Source: Brucella gallinifaecis (lineage in GTDB: Bacteria > Pseudomonadota > Alphaproteobacteria > Rhizobiales > Rhizobiaceae). Taken from it: 64,000 nucleotides of DNA. The translations under genes and the position numbers were made by a program. This document shows, piece after piece, positions 1 through 8,567 of this stretch; within the stretch, counting starts at the first letter, position 1, and every line of letters starts with the position of its first letter. Location: contig NZ_ML636802.1 of NCBI RefSeq assembly GCF_006476605.1, forward strand, positions 186,001 through 250,000, read 5' to 3'. The notes under the pieces were generated by a model. The model worked only from the letters and a program-made list of their open reading frames with translations. It was not told the origin of the DNA and did not search any database.

Positions 1-1
1 T

Positions 2-1060
2 GCACGCGACTATCTGCCAGCTCTTGTTCTCGGTTTCATGACGGCAGGCATTGGCATTCTTATCATGCGCGGTGTCACAACCGTAGAGCAGCTTGCCCGT
101 AAAAGCGTTATACCTACAGTGCTGGCGCCGGCAATTGGCGGGGCAGCTATCGGCATGATCGCTTTTGTTTCACCACAGGTTCTGGCTTCTGGTCATGGTG
201 CGCTGCATCTGGACCTTAATGCCAATCTGACAATTCCGGTATTGTTGCTGCTGATTTTCAGCAAATCTCTTGCATCCGCTGTTTCCATCGGCTCCGGTTT
301 TCGCGGTGGTCTTTTCTTTGCATCATTGTTCTTGGGAGCACTCACTGGCAAGTTATTTGCCATTCTCAGCGGCTATGTTCTGCCGCTTACGCTTGAACCG
401 GAAGCCTATGCCGTCATCGGCATGAGCTCGATGGCCGTTGCAATCATCGGTGGCCCGTTGACAATGGCTTTTCTGGCTCTGGAGCTGACAGGGGATTTTC
501 CGCTGGCAATGCTTGTTCTGGGCGCTGTCGTCTCGTCATCACTTATGGTGAGAAAAACATTCGGCTATTCGTTCGCCACATGGCGGTTCCATTTGCGTGG
601 CGAAGCCATTCGTTCAGCGCATGATATTGGCTGGGTTCGCGATCTCACTGTTCATCGCATGATGCGACATGACGTTAAAACCGTACCGATTGATACAGAT
701 ATTGAGACATTCCGTCACGATTTCCCGCTGGGTTCGACCCAACGCGTTATCGCAGTAGACAGTGAAGGTCATTATGTCGGCATGATACCAGTGCCGGAAG
801 CATATTCAGAGAGCTTTGACAAAACAGACCAAACACGCAGCATCCGCGAATTATTGCGTTATCAGGATGAATTTCTGCTGCCCCATATGAATGCAAAAGA
901 AGCGGTCGTACGCTTTGACAGGGCAGAAGCGGAAGCCCTCGCAGTCATCAATAATGCGCAGGAACGCAAGGTACTCGGGCTTTTGAGCGAGGCACACACA
1001 TTGCGCCGCTATAATGAAGAGCTGGACCGGCGCAGACGCGAGATTTCCGGTGAAGTGTAA
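2..1060 (+). CDS. ClC-family chloride channel/transporter with CBS domains (5' end outside window)
   Basis: The reading frame is open to the first bases of the window, so the N-terminal half is missing. What remains is the C-terminal half of the ClC membrane core: hydrophobic helices, then GSGFRGGLFFASLFLGALTG, which matches the ClC filter region (usual GxFxP, here GLFFAS), and GGPLTMAFLALELTGDF, typical of a late ClC helix. After about residue 180 a soluble cytoplasmic tail follows that reads like a CBS pair (segments around MMRHDVKTVPID and RVIAVDSEGHYVGMIP). ClC proteins move chloride across the inner membrane, as channels or H+ antiporters. The gating glutamate lies upstream and cannot be checked. 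The family call is firm; transport mode is unknown. Confidence 0.9.
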   Translation, partial: ARDYLPALVLGFMTAGIGILIMRGVTTVEQLARKSVIPTVLAPAIGGAAIGMIAFVSPQVLASGHGALHLDLNANLTIPVLLLLIFSKSLASAVSIGSGFRGGLFFASLFLGALTGKLFAILSGYVLPLTLEPEAYAVIGMSSMAVAIIGGPLTMAFLALELTGDFPLAMLVLGAVVSSSLMVRKTFGYSFATWRFHLRGEAIRSAHDIGWVRDLTVHRMMRHDVKTVPIDTDIETFRHDFPLGSTQRVIAVDSEGHYVGMIPVPEAYSESFDKTDQTRSIRELLRYQDEFLLPHMNAKEAVVRFDRAEAEALAVINNAQERKVLGLLSEAHTLRRYNEELDRRRREISGEV

Positions 1061-1233
1061 ACAATCACAATGTTTTATTTCGTCAGTTTTTCAGATGTCG
1101 CACTATCATGATATGATAATGCATAAAGCATACCCCCTGCTGAAGTTTGACCTGCGGATTATAAAAGTGTAGCTCCTGCGCAATGTTCAGCAGGTCATTT
1201 GACCCCAATATCTCCCAAGTAAAGGCTTTTAGC

Positions 1234-1920
1234 ATGGCAGCTCCAGCCCTGATTATTTTTGATTGTGACGGCGTTCTGGTGGACTCTGAAGTCATCTCGG
1301 CAGAAGTCGATGCTGCTCTTCTGACAGAAGCTGGCTACCCGATTGAAGCCGCTGAAGTGGGCGAACGTTTTGCCGGGCTGACCTGGCAGGATATTCTTCT
1401 CACAGTCGAGCGTGAAGCTGGCATACCTATTTCTGCATCGCTTCTGGATAAGGCAGAAAAACTGCTGGACGAACGGCTGAAAAATGAAGTGCAGGCGATT
1501 GAAGATATCGTGGAAGTCGTTTCAGCGCTCAATCTGCCAAAATGCATCTGCTCAAACTCAACCAGCACCCGCCTTGAACTTATGCTCAAGCGTGTTGGCC
1601 TTTATGATCTGTTTGCACCCAATATTTTCTCTGCACGTGAAGTCGGCAGCAAAAAGCCAAAGCCTGCTCCTGATGTCTTTCTTCATGCTGCGCAGAATTT
1701 CGGTGTCGATCCGGCAGATGTGATTGTCATTGAAGATTCAGCCCACGGCATCCATGGCGCACGTGCGGCCGGTATGCGGGTGATCGGCTTTACAGGTGGA
1801 GCGCATACCTATCCGGGCCATGCCGACAAGCTGACAGATGCTGGTGCAGAAACCGTCATCCATCGCCATAAGGACTTGCCCGGGGTTATCGAGGCTCTTT
1901 CAATCTGGGCGGATGCCTGA
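1234..1920 (+). CDS. HAD-superfamily phosphatase (phosphoglycolate phosphatase/phosphomutase-like)
   Basis: A 228-residue cytoplasmic HAD hydrolase. All four motifs are visible: motif I DCDGVLVDSE (nucleophile and acid Asp), motif II CSNSTS (Ser), motif III Lys in KKPKPAPDVF, and motif IV VIEDSAHGIHGARAAGM. The cap inserted after motif I is helical, as in the GmhB/YcjU/phosphoglycolate-phosphatase-like subclass I enzymes. I chose ATG 1234 because the protein then begins right before the conserved IIFDCDG strand; a longer frame from 1183 adds 17 unrelated residues. Substrate cannot be told from sequence. It stands alone between the channel gene and a small opposing gene. Confidence 0.9.
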   Translation: MAAPALIIFDCDGVLVDSEVISAEVDAALLTEAGYPIEAAEVGERFAGLTWQDILLTVEREAGIPISASLLDKAEKLLDERLKNEVQAIEDIVEVVSALNLPKCICSNSTSTRLELMLKRVGLYDLFAPNIFSAREVGSKKPKPAPDVFLHAAQNFGVDPADVIVIEDSAHGIHGARAAGMRVIGFTGGAHTYPGHADKLTDAGAETVIHRHKDLPGVIEALSIWADA

Positions 1921-1978
1921 TTGTTGTCAGCCAATCCGGAAAACATTATTGCGCACCTGAACGGTGCGCAAAAAGTTG

Positions 1979-2227
1979 TCAGGCAGCGCTGCGCTTTCTT
2001 TTAACTTTGAGCGCAGCATTAAGCTGGGCAAGCAGTTCTTCCGATTCATGCTCACCAAGACCTATCAACAATCGATCACCGATTGATGCAGGTTCATCCG
2101 TGGCGACATCAAAAATCGCCCAGCTATCCGTCGGTTCAAGAACACGTTCATATTTTGGCTTCATGGGCTCAAGCTCAGAACCGGCAAATGCCGCCCTGCC
2201 CCCTAATGTTTCGTTACTGTTTCTCAT
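1979..2227 (-). CDS. small hypothetical protein, 82 aa
   Basis: I do not recognise this protein. It has no signal peptide or membrane segment. It reads as a short soluble domain (YERVLEPTDSWAIFDVATDEPA, then a leucine-rich helix EELLAQLNAALK) with a basic KRKRS tail. The aromatic/acidic wording looks like a real protein rather than a shadow frame. It converges on the HAD gene. The start is uncertain: an internal Met (2164) would drop 21 residues, and neither start has a strong ribosome site. Confidence 0.55.
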   Translation of the reverse strand: MRNSNETLGGRAAFAGSELEPMKPKYERVLEPTDSWAIFDVATDEPASIGDRLLIGLGEHESEELLAQLNAALKVKRKRSAA

Positions 2228-2389
2228 AAGCAGCCCAGCCTGTCGGATTTAAGGCTAAACTGTCTCAGTGATTAACGTTTTAGCGCAAAATTCTTGCGAT
2301 TCACTTCACATAAGAGGTCTAATTTAATTAGAATCTTAAAGATTACTTCTATAGTTAAATTTCTATTTCCGAAGAAATATTTGCAACAA

Positions 2390-2466
2390 GCACTTGTCGC
2401 GAAAACCGGTTCACCTTTTCAGGGACGGCTATAAAATATCCGGGTCAGGACATAGGATCATGATCC
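2390..2466. repeat. degenerate palindromic repeat element near the EAL gene end
   Basis: A decayed copy of the dispersed element seen elsewhere in the window: the core GCGAAAACCGGTTCACC followed by CTTTTCAGGGA (compare 16570-16620 and 23645-23690). A perfect 12-bp palindrome, GGATCATGATCC, at 2455-2466 overlaps the stop codon of the minus-strand EAL gene. Confidence 0.5.
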
Positions 2467-4068
2467 GGGCTGGCGGCGTTTTCGGCTTGACGGGGCGCTG
2501 CCTGCAAGTGCGGCCACAGCCGCTGCATCAACGGGTTTACCAAAATACCATCCCTGACCTGAAAGATTTGTACAAATACCCTGCAAATAATTTACCTGCG
2601 CCTCTGTTTCCACGCCTTCAACAACAATCCCAAGTCCATGCTGATGCGCCATGGAAATAATCTGAGGAACAATCGATACTGCATCAACATCATCGCCAAT
2701 TGTTCGTGTAAACGACTTATCGATCTTGATCGCATCAACCTGAAGTTCACCCAGATAGGCAAGGCTGGAATAACCAATCCCAAAATCGTCAATATAAACC
2801 TTATGGCCGCGCTTGCGCAAAATACTGATCCCTTCCCGGGCTTTTGCAAAATCAACCGCTGTGCGTTCCGTCAATTCAAGCCCGATTTGCTCTGGCTTTA
2901 TTTTGGCAGCAACCAGTCGTTCATTAATAGCTCTCATGAAATCCGGGCTTTGCAGATCACTCGCCGTAATATTAATATTGATGTAAAGTGAGCGTTTCTT
3001 GCGCAGAAGGCGTCCCATTTCATTGATAACGCAGTCCAGAACATAAAGCGTTATCTTATCGGCAATGCCATGTTCTTCCGCGCGTGCAACAAATAAATCA
3101 GGCGGAATAAAGTCTCCCTTTGTTATCTCCCAGCGAATAAGGGCTTCAAAGCCTATAATGGAACGGTTTCCAATATTGACCACGGGCTGATAGACGAGCG
3201 TAAGTTCCTTCGCAGCAAGCGCTTTTTTCAATAATGAAATCAAGGAGCGATCGCGATTGCGGTAATAATTCCACCCCATCGCCAGGCCACCGCCAACCAA
3301 CATGCCCAGACTGATAAAAACAAGAGGCAAAAGCCGGTCCGAAGTATTGTTCATATCGGCTGAAGTTGTAATTACAATACAGACATTCGATGCAGGATCA
3401 CAGCTTCGCAGTTGAAAAAGCCCCTCATTATCATCAAAGCGGGTGCCTTCAAGTGTCGCAAAAAGGTTGCCAAAATCTGGTGTAAATGTTGCCGGATAGC
3501 CATAAAGCTGAGCGAATTGCGTTTTGTTTTCATTATGAATGAACACAGCGAAATTATACCGTTGAATATGAAGCGCATCGAAAGCAACCGTGCTTAAGAC
3601 GACATTGGCCTGATCGCGCCCAAAAATAGAGCCGTGACTGCCCGTGGTGATCAGCTCTCTGTCTTGATAAACATATGTACCATCATCAAAGCTGACATCT
3701 TCTCTGGAACGGCGCCCTTCAGTAGTAACATCACTCAAAAATGCGGAACATTGCAGAATATCATTTTGGAGACGACCAATATCCTTAATATTATATGCGG
3801 AGAATAGAACCTCACGCATATAATGTTTGTCCTCCTGCGAGCATATTGGAAAATTTGAACTGTTCATTTTATCCAGCGTGACACGCGCCGAGTCGACAAT
3901 GCGGTTGGCCTGCTTCATGAGCACGCTCATATAGAGGTTCATATCGCTTTCTTCATCCATGAGATGAAAGCGATCTGCGGCCCACTTTCCAGTTAATGCA
4001 CCCGCCAGCAGCATGATGCATACTATGAAAGGAACAGGCGACAAGAATGAACTGCGCTGGAACAGCAT
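2458..4068 (-). CDS. membrane c-di-GMP phosphodiesterase, CSS-motif plus EAL domain
   Basis: A 536-residue inner-membrane protein: TM helix near residues 12-30, a periplasmic domain to about 240, a second TM (LLPLVFISLGMLVGGG), then a C-terminal EAL domain. The periplasmic part has paired cysteines in CSQEDKHYM and LQCSAF, fitting the CSS-motif sensor domain, which in characterised relatives is redox-sensitive. The EAL domain keeps the catalytic set: FEALIRW, Asn in NINITA, ELTER, IDDFGIGYSS, IKIDKSF, EGVETEAQ. It should hydrolyse c-di-GMP. I chose ATG 4068; the frame extends to a TTG at 4149. From memory, Brucella BpdA lies at a comparable place next to thrC, but I could not check this. Confidence 0.88.
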   Translation of the reverse strand: MLFQRSSFLSPVPFIVCIMLLAGALTGKWAADRFHLMDEESDMNLYMSVLMKQANRIVDSARVTLDKMNSSNFPICSQEDKHYMREVLFSAYNIKDIGRLQNDILQCSAFLSDVTTEGRRSREDVSFDDGTYVYQDRELITTGSHGSIFGRDQANVVLSTVAFDALHIQRYNFAVFIHNENKTQFAQLYGYPATFTPDFGNLFATLEGTRFDDNEGLFQLRSCDPASNVCIVITTSADMNNTSDRLLPLVFISLGMLVGGGLAMGWNYYRNRDRSLISLLKKALAAKELTLVYQPVVNIGNRSIIGFEALIRWEITKGDFIPPDLFVARAEEHGIADKITLYVLDCVINEMGRLLRKKRSLYININITASDLQSPDFMRAINERLVAAKIKPEQIGLELTERTAVDFAKAREGISILRKRGHKVYIDDFGIGYSSLAYLGELQVDAIKIDKSFTRTIGDDVDAVSIVPQIISMAHQHGLGIVVEGVETEAQVNYLQGICTNLSGQGWYFGKPVDAAAVAALAGSAPSSRKRRQPGS

Positions 4069-4346
4069 ATTAAAACGCCCTACTATAATGCGCTTATAAC
4101 GAAAAACCACAAAATCCAGCGAAAATGCTGCAAATGCGAATAATATCAATTCATGCTATAAGTTAAAATAGATCAAACAAATGGGCCGATAACAATAGAT
4201 TTCTAAAAATATTCATTTTTTGAAACCAGAAAATCGTAAAATAACAACTATATTATTAATTAGTCAAAACAGATTTATAAAGTGAAACGGCTCATGATTA
4301 AATTACAAGCCGTTTCCATTCATTCACAAAATATGCTTAAGCAAGC

Positions 4347-4916
4347 TTATTTCGTATTATATGGGCCTTCATCAAAGCCAACGAATATCTGCACACTGCG
4401 TGCACTTTCAGATGGAATCGATATTGCCTTGTCATTAAAGACAAATTGCGTTGCAGCAGCACTATTACCAATATTTACTGTCTGCTTATGCAGCTTTGAA
4501 TAAATAACCTTACCACCCTGCACCACAGCCACACGGATCGGCATTGTAATATTGCCGCTCTTAAATTTCGGGCCAGGCACAACCTTGCCGGCTGCGGCAA
4601 CATCAAGGGTGATGGTTCCGTCTGTATATTGGCAAGAACGTGTCGTATCAGTCAGCGCTGCCTGATAAACGACCCGGGCCGGATCCTTGTCGCCGCCTTT
4701 TTCATAGGTGTTGAAATAAGCGGTGCCTTCACGAAGGGAAACGCCCGGACAAAAAGCACGGAGTTCCGATTCCTTGATACGGGGCTGACCAGCTTCTGTG
4801 AGTGATCCATCCGCTGATTTTTGTGTAGCGCTCGTCGTACAGCCTGCAAGTGCTGCGAGCAAAACCGTTGCAACGACTGCAAACAATGGTGAACGATTCT
4901 GTGATGCTTTCTGCAT
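4347..4916 (-). CDS. probable outer-membrane or periplasmic lipoprotein, 189 aa
   Basis: The N-terminus is a lipoprotein signal: MQKASQNRSP, a hydrophobic stretch, and the lipobox LAALAGC, with Cys as the lipidated residue. The mature part (about 165 residues) has two cysteines (RAFCPGVSL and SCQYTDGTITLD) and beta-rich sequence; its function is unknown to me. ATG 4916 puts the signal at the very start; the longer frame from 5015 runs into thrC upstream DNA and is rejected. Divergent from thrC. The roughly 280-bp stretch between its end and the EAL gene start is AT-rich and shows no gene. Confidence 0.78.
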   Translation of the reverse strand: MQKASQNRSPLFAVVATVLLAALAGCTTSATQKSADGSLTEAGQPRIKESELRAFCPGVSLREGTAYFNTYEKGGDKDPARVVYQAALTDTTRSCQYTDGTITLDVAAAGKVVPGPKFKSGNITMPIRVAVVQGGKVIYSKLHKQTVNIGNSAAATQFVFNDKAISIPSESARSVQIFVGFDEGPYNTK

Positions 4917-5112
4917 AAACCGGGCTTCCCTGCACTGATCGACCTGTTCTATACCACTCCATAATGGATAGTGTGAGGGGGTTTTCCCGTTTTTTATCGT
5001 CAAGAGCAACCCCATCCCTCAAAACATGCATTAATTCTTGCGGCTTTTTTGGGGACGCTCTATTGCATTCAATGGCTAAAATATGCCTCGACCCGAAATG
5101 AAGGCCTTTGAG

Positions 5113-6504
5113 ATGAAATATATCAGCACCCGCGGCGAAGCACCTGCTCTTGGATTCAGCGATGCCTTGCTCGCCGGACTTGCCCGCGATGGCGGCCTCT
5201 ACCTTCCGCAGGAATATCCGCAATTCACGTTTGATCAGATCCGTGACCTGCGTGGAAAATCCTATGTGGATATTGCGCTGGCTGTGCTTGCTCCTTTCGT
5301 GAACGGCGAAATTCCACAGGCTGAATTTGAACGCATGGTGCGTGAAGCCTATGGCACATTCCGGCATGATGCTGTTTGTCCACTGGTTCAGACGGGCGCC
5401 AACGAATATGTGCTTGAGCTTTTCCATGGCCCGACACTTGCCTTCAAAGATGTCGCCATGCAGCTTCTGGCACGTATGATGGATTATGTTCTGGCACAAC
5501 GCGGCCAACGTGCAACCATTGTGGGTGCCACATCCGGCGACACGGGGGGCGCTGCGATTGAAGCCTTTGGCGGTCGTGACAATACTGATATATTCATCCT
5601 GTTTCCGAATGGTCGCGTATCTCCTGTCCAGCAGCGTCAGATGACCAGCTCCGGTTTTTCAAATGTCCATGCACTTTCCATTGAAGGCAACTTCGATGAT
5701 TGCCAGAATCTGGTCAAAGGCATGTTCAACGATCTCGAATTCCGCGATGCAATTTCGCTCTCCGGCGTAAACTCCATCAACTGGGGACGCATCATGTCCC
5801 AGGTTGTCTATTATTTCTCAGCCGCATTGAGCCTTGGAGCACCGGACAGAGCTGTCTCATTTACGGTCCCGACAGGCAATTTCGGTGATATTTTTGCAGG
5901 CTTCGTTGCCAAGAAAATGGGCCTGCCGATTGATCAGCTCATTATCGCCACCAATGATAATGACATTCTTGCGCGCACGCTGGAAAACGGCAGATATGAA
6001 ATGCGCGGGGTCGAACAGACAACATCGCCTTCGATGGACATCCAGATTTCATCAAACTTCGAACGCCTGCTGTTTGAAGCGCATGATCGTGATGCAAGTG
6101 CCATCCGTGGTCTTATGGACAGCCTGAAACAATCGGGCGGCTTTACGATTTCTGAAAAGCCGCTTGCAGCCATTCGCAGCGAATTTGCTGCCGGACGCTC
6201 AACAGTTGATGAAACAGCGACAACAATCAAATCCGTTCTGGAAGCCGATGGCTATCTGCTTGATCCGCATTCAGCCATTGCAGTCAAGGTCGCTCGCGAA
6301 AATATGTCGGGCCAGGCGCCGATGGTTGTTCTTGCCACCGCGCATCCGGCTAAATTCCCGGATGCAGTCAAGGCTGCAAGCGGTATAGTACCGGCACTTC
6401 CGGCGTGGCTTTCGGACCTGATGGAGCGAAAAGAAAATTTCACAGTTCTTCACAACGAACTGAAAATCGTGGAAGAATACATTCGCCGTCATTCCCGGGC
6501 ATAA
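5113..6504 (+). CDS. thrC: threonine synthase
   Basis: Converts O-phosphohomoserine to threonine, PLP-dependent, last step of threonine synthesis; cytoplasmic. Length 463 residues fits the bacterial fold-type II enzymes. N-terminal MKYISTRGEAPALGFSDALL is typical of alphaproteobacterial ThrC. The PLP lysine is in GPTLAFKDVAMQ, and the phosphate/PLP loop reads ATSGDTGGAA. ATGs at 5083 and 5098 are possible, but 5113 gives the usual family start. The homoserine kinase gene thrB is about 11 kb away in the oxidase cluster, so the two pathway genes are not in one operon here. The M16 protease gene follows by 65 bp in the same direction. Confidence 0.95.
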   Translation: MKYISTRGEAPALGFSDALLAGLARDGGLYLPQEYPQFTFDQIRDLRGKSYVDIALAVLAPFVNGEIPQAEFERMVREAYGTFRHDAVCPLVQTGANEYVLELFHGPTLAFKDVAMQLLARMMDYVLAQRGQRATIVGATSGDTGGAAIEAFGGRDNTDIFILFPNGRVSPVQQRQMTSSGFSNVHALSIEGNFDDCQNLVKGMFNDLEFRDAISLSGVNSINWGRIMSQVVYYFSAALSLGAPDRAVSFTVPTGNFGDIFAGFVAKKMGLPIDQLIIATNDNDILARTLENGRYEMRGVEQTTSPSMDIQISSNFERLLFEAHDRDASAIRGLMDSLKQSGGFTISEKPLAAIRSEFAAGRSTVDETATTIKSVLEADGYLLDPHSAIAVKVARENMSGQAPMVVLATAHPAKFPDAVKAASGIVPALPAWLSDLMERKENFTVLHNELKIVEEYIRRHSRA

Positions 6505-6569
6505 GTCCAGCTGCTTTTCAAAAGGAACATGAACGGGAACCCGAATGGGACAATGGGAGCATTTTGCAT

Positions 6570-7862
6570 ATGGGTGTTGAAGTAACGCGTCTTTCCAATG
6601 GCCTGACCATTGTAACGGATAACATGCCGCATGTGGAAAGCGTTGCGTTGGGTATCTGGGTGAAAGCCGGCGCAAGAAACGAGGCGCCAAACCGACATGG
6701 CATTGCTCATCTGCTTGAGCATATGGCTTTCAAGGGAACTGAAAAACGCAGTGCATGGCAGATTGCTTCTGACATTGAAAATGTCGGTGGTGAAATCAAT
6801 GCTGCAACAAGTGTGGAAACCACATCATATTATGCGCGGGTTCTGCGCAACGACATGCCGCTGGCAATCGACATTCTCGCTGATATTCTGACAGCCTCCA
6901 AATTCGACGAGGCCGAGCTTGAGCGCGAAAAACAGGTCATCATGCAGGAAATCGGTGCCGCGCATGATACGCCTGACGATATCGTCTTTGACCGTTTTAC
7001 TGAGGCTGCCTATCGTCACCAGCCAATCGGTCGTGCGATCCTTGGTGAACCGGATACTGTCATGTCCTTCACTCCGGCTGATCTTCGTCAATATATTGAT
7101 GAGCAGTATAGTGCCGACCGTATGGTTGTGACGGCCGCAGGCGGTATTGATCATGATGAATTCGTGAAGGAAGTGGAAAAGCGTCTGGGCGGTTTTCGTG
7201 CCCATAACAGTGCGCCAACGCTTGATCTCGCCACTTATGTTGGCGGTGACTTCCGCGAGAATCGCGATCTGATGGATGCGCAGGTTCTGATCGGCTTTGA
7301 AGGCCGCGCCTATCATGTGCGTGACTTCTATGCGTCGCAGCTTCTGTCGATGATCCTTGGCGGCGGCATGTCTTCACGCCTGTTTCAGGAAGTGCGTGAA
7401 AAGCGCGGCCTTTGCTATTCGGTCTATGCATTTCACTGGGGCTTTTCGGATACCGGGCTTTTCGGCATTCATGCAGCAACCGGCAAGGATGAGCTTGTCG
7501 AACTTCTGCCTGTCATCATTGATGAATTGCATAAAGCAGCCGACTCGATTGGCATAGAAGAAGTCAATCGTGCCCGTGCGCAATATAGTGCAAGCCTGTT
7601 GATGTCACAGGAAAGTGCAGCAAGCCGCGCCGGGCAGATTGCACGTCAGTTCCTGCTCTATGGCCGCCCTGTTGCAAATAGCGAGTTGATGGAGCGTCTG
7701 GCACTGATTACGCCTGAACGCCTGAGCGATCTCGCTGGCCGCATGTTCCTCGATAGCAAGCCGACAATTGCTGGGGTTGGCCCAGTTGGACGTCTGATGA
7801 GCTTTGAAGGACTTACGGATGCGCTTTCCACAAGTGCACATACAAGAAAGATTGCTGTTTAA
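6570..7862 (+). CDS. M16-family zinc metallopeptidase (mitochondrial-processing-peptidase-like)
   Basis: A 430-residue pitrilysin-family protease. The inverted zinc motif HLLEH is in HGIAHLLEHMAFKGT, and the distal zinc glutamate lies in the helix with LEREKQVIMQEIGA. The C-terminal half has the conserved R/Y region YSVYAFHWGFSDTGLF. The start at 6570 (MGVEVTRLSNGL) matches the family's first beta strand; the longer frame is thrC overlap. No signal peptide is seen. Relatives beside thrC are common in Hyphomicrobiales. Its substrate is unknown; peptide or signal-sequence turnover is a family-level inference. Confidence 0.93.
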   Translation: MGVEVTRLSNGLTIVTDNMPHVESVALGIWVKAGARNEAPNRHGIAHLLEHMAFKGTEKRSAWQIASDIENVGGEINAATSVETTSYYARVLRNDMPLAIDILADILTASKFDEAELEREKQVIMQEIGAAHDTPDDIVFDRFTEAAYRHQPIGRAILGEPDTVMSFTPADLRQYIDEQYSADRMVVTAAGGIDHDEFVKEVEKRLGGFRAHNSAPTLDLATYVGGDFRENRDLMDAQVLIGFEGRAYHVRDFYASQLLSMILGGGMSSRLFQEVREKRGLCYSVYAFHWGFSDTGLFGIHAATGKDELVELLPVIIDELHKAADSIGIEEVNRARAQYSASLLMSQESAASRAGQIARQFLLYGRPVANSELMERLALITPERLSDLAGRMFLDSKPTIAGVGPVGRLMSFEGLTDALSTSAHTRKIAV

Positions 7863-7961
7863 CAGATCGGGGAATAGGCTGTAATTTCATAGGGAACCCG
7901 GCAACATTGTTGCGCTTTCCACGAACAGTCTCCTGGCACATGCCACAACACGGGAACCAGA

Positions 7962-8567
7962 ATGATCGGCCTGCCATTCCGGCGCAGCAATTCAACATTT
8001 CTTCGTGGGGAGCGCGTTTATTTGCGCGAGCCATTGCTGAGCGATTTTGCAATCTGGGCCAATGTGCGTGAACAAAGCCGCGCCTTTCTCACGCCATGGG
8101 AGCCGACATGGGCCGATGATGACCTGACCAAAGGGGCTTTTCGATACAGGCTAAGGCGTGTTCAGGAGGAAATTTCCGATGGAACCGGCTATCCGTTCTT
8201 TATTTTCCACAACAAGGATAACCGGCTTCTGGGCGGCATAACGCTGGGAAATATCCAGCGCGGGGTTGGGCAAAACGGGATGATTGGCTATTGGAGCAGT
8301 GTATCGTCGGCTGGCAAGGGCTATATGAGCGAAGCCTTATCATTAGTTATCCCCTTTGCATTCAATGAACTAAGGTTGCACAGGATCGAAGCTGCCTGTA
8401 TTCCCCATAATGTTCGTTCGATACGGCTTCTCGAAAAAGCCGGATTTCAGAGAGAAGGACTGCTGCGCTCTTATCTTAAAATCAATGGCTTCTGGCAGGA
8501 TCACCTGTTGTTTGCCCTGATAGAAAGCGATTTACGCATGATCAATGGCAAGGTTGAACGCTCGTGA
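7962..8567 (+). CDS. GNAT acetyltransferase, RimJ/RimL type
   Basis: A 201-residue acetyl-CoA-dependent transferase. N-terminal LRGERVYLREPLLSDFAIWANVR is the RimJ/RimL opening; the acetyl-CoA loop region is SSVSSAGKGYMSEALSLV; HRIEAACIPHNVRSIRLLEKAGF is the conserved C-terminal helix and strand. Such enzymes acetylate N-termini of ribosomal or other proteins; the target here is unknown. Its TGA overlaps the GTG start of the next gene (GTGA), suggesting translational coupling to the c-di-GMP protein. Confidence 0.9.
   Translation: MIGLPFRRSNSTFLRGERVYLREPLLSDFAIWANVREQSRAFLTPWEPTWADDDLTKGAFRYRLRRVQEEISDGTGYPFFIFHNKDNRLLGGITLGNIQRGVGQNGMIGYWSSVSSAGKGYMSEALSLVIPFAFNELRLHRIEAACIPHNVRSIRLLEKAGFQREGLLRSYLKINGFWQDHLLFALIESDLRMINGKVERS

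Noticed and set aside
4729-5508. 259-codon minus-strand frame over thrC 5' end
   Set aside because: It overlaps thrC and the lipoprotein signal region, has no domain-like text, and mirrors the codon pattern of thrC on the other strand.
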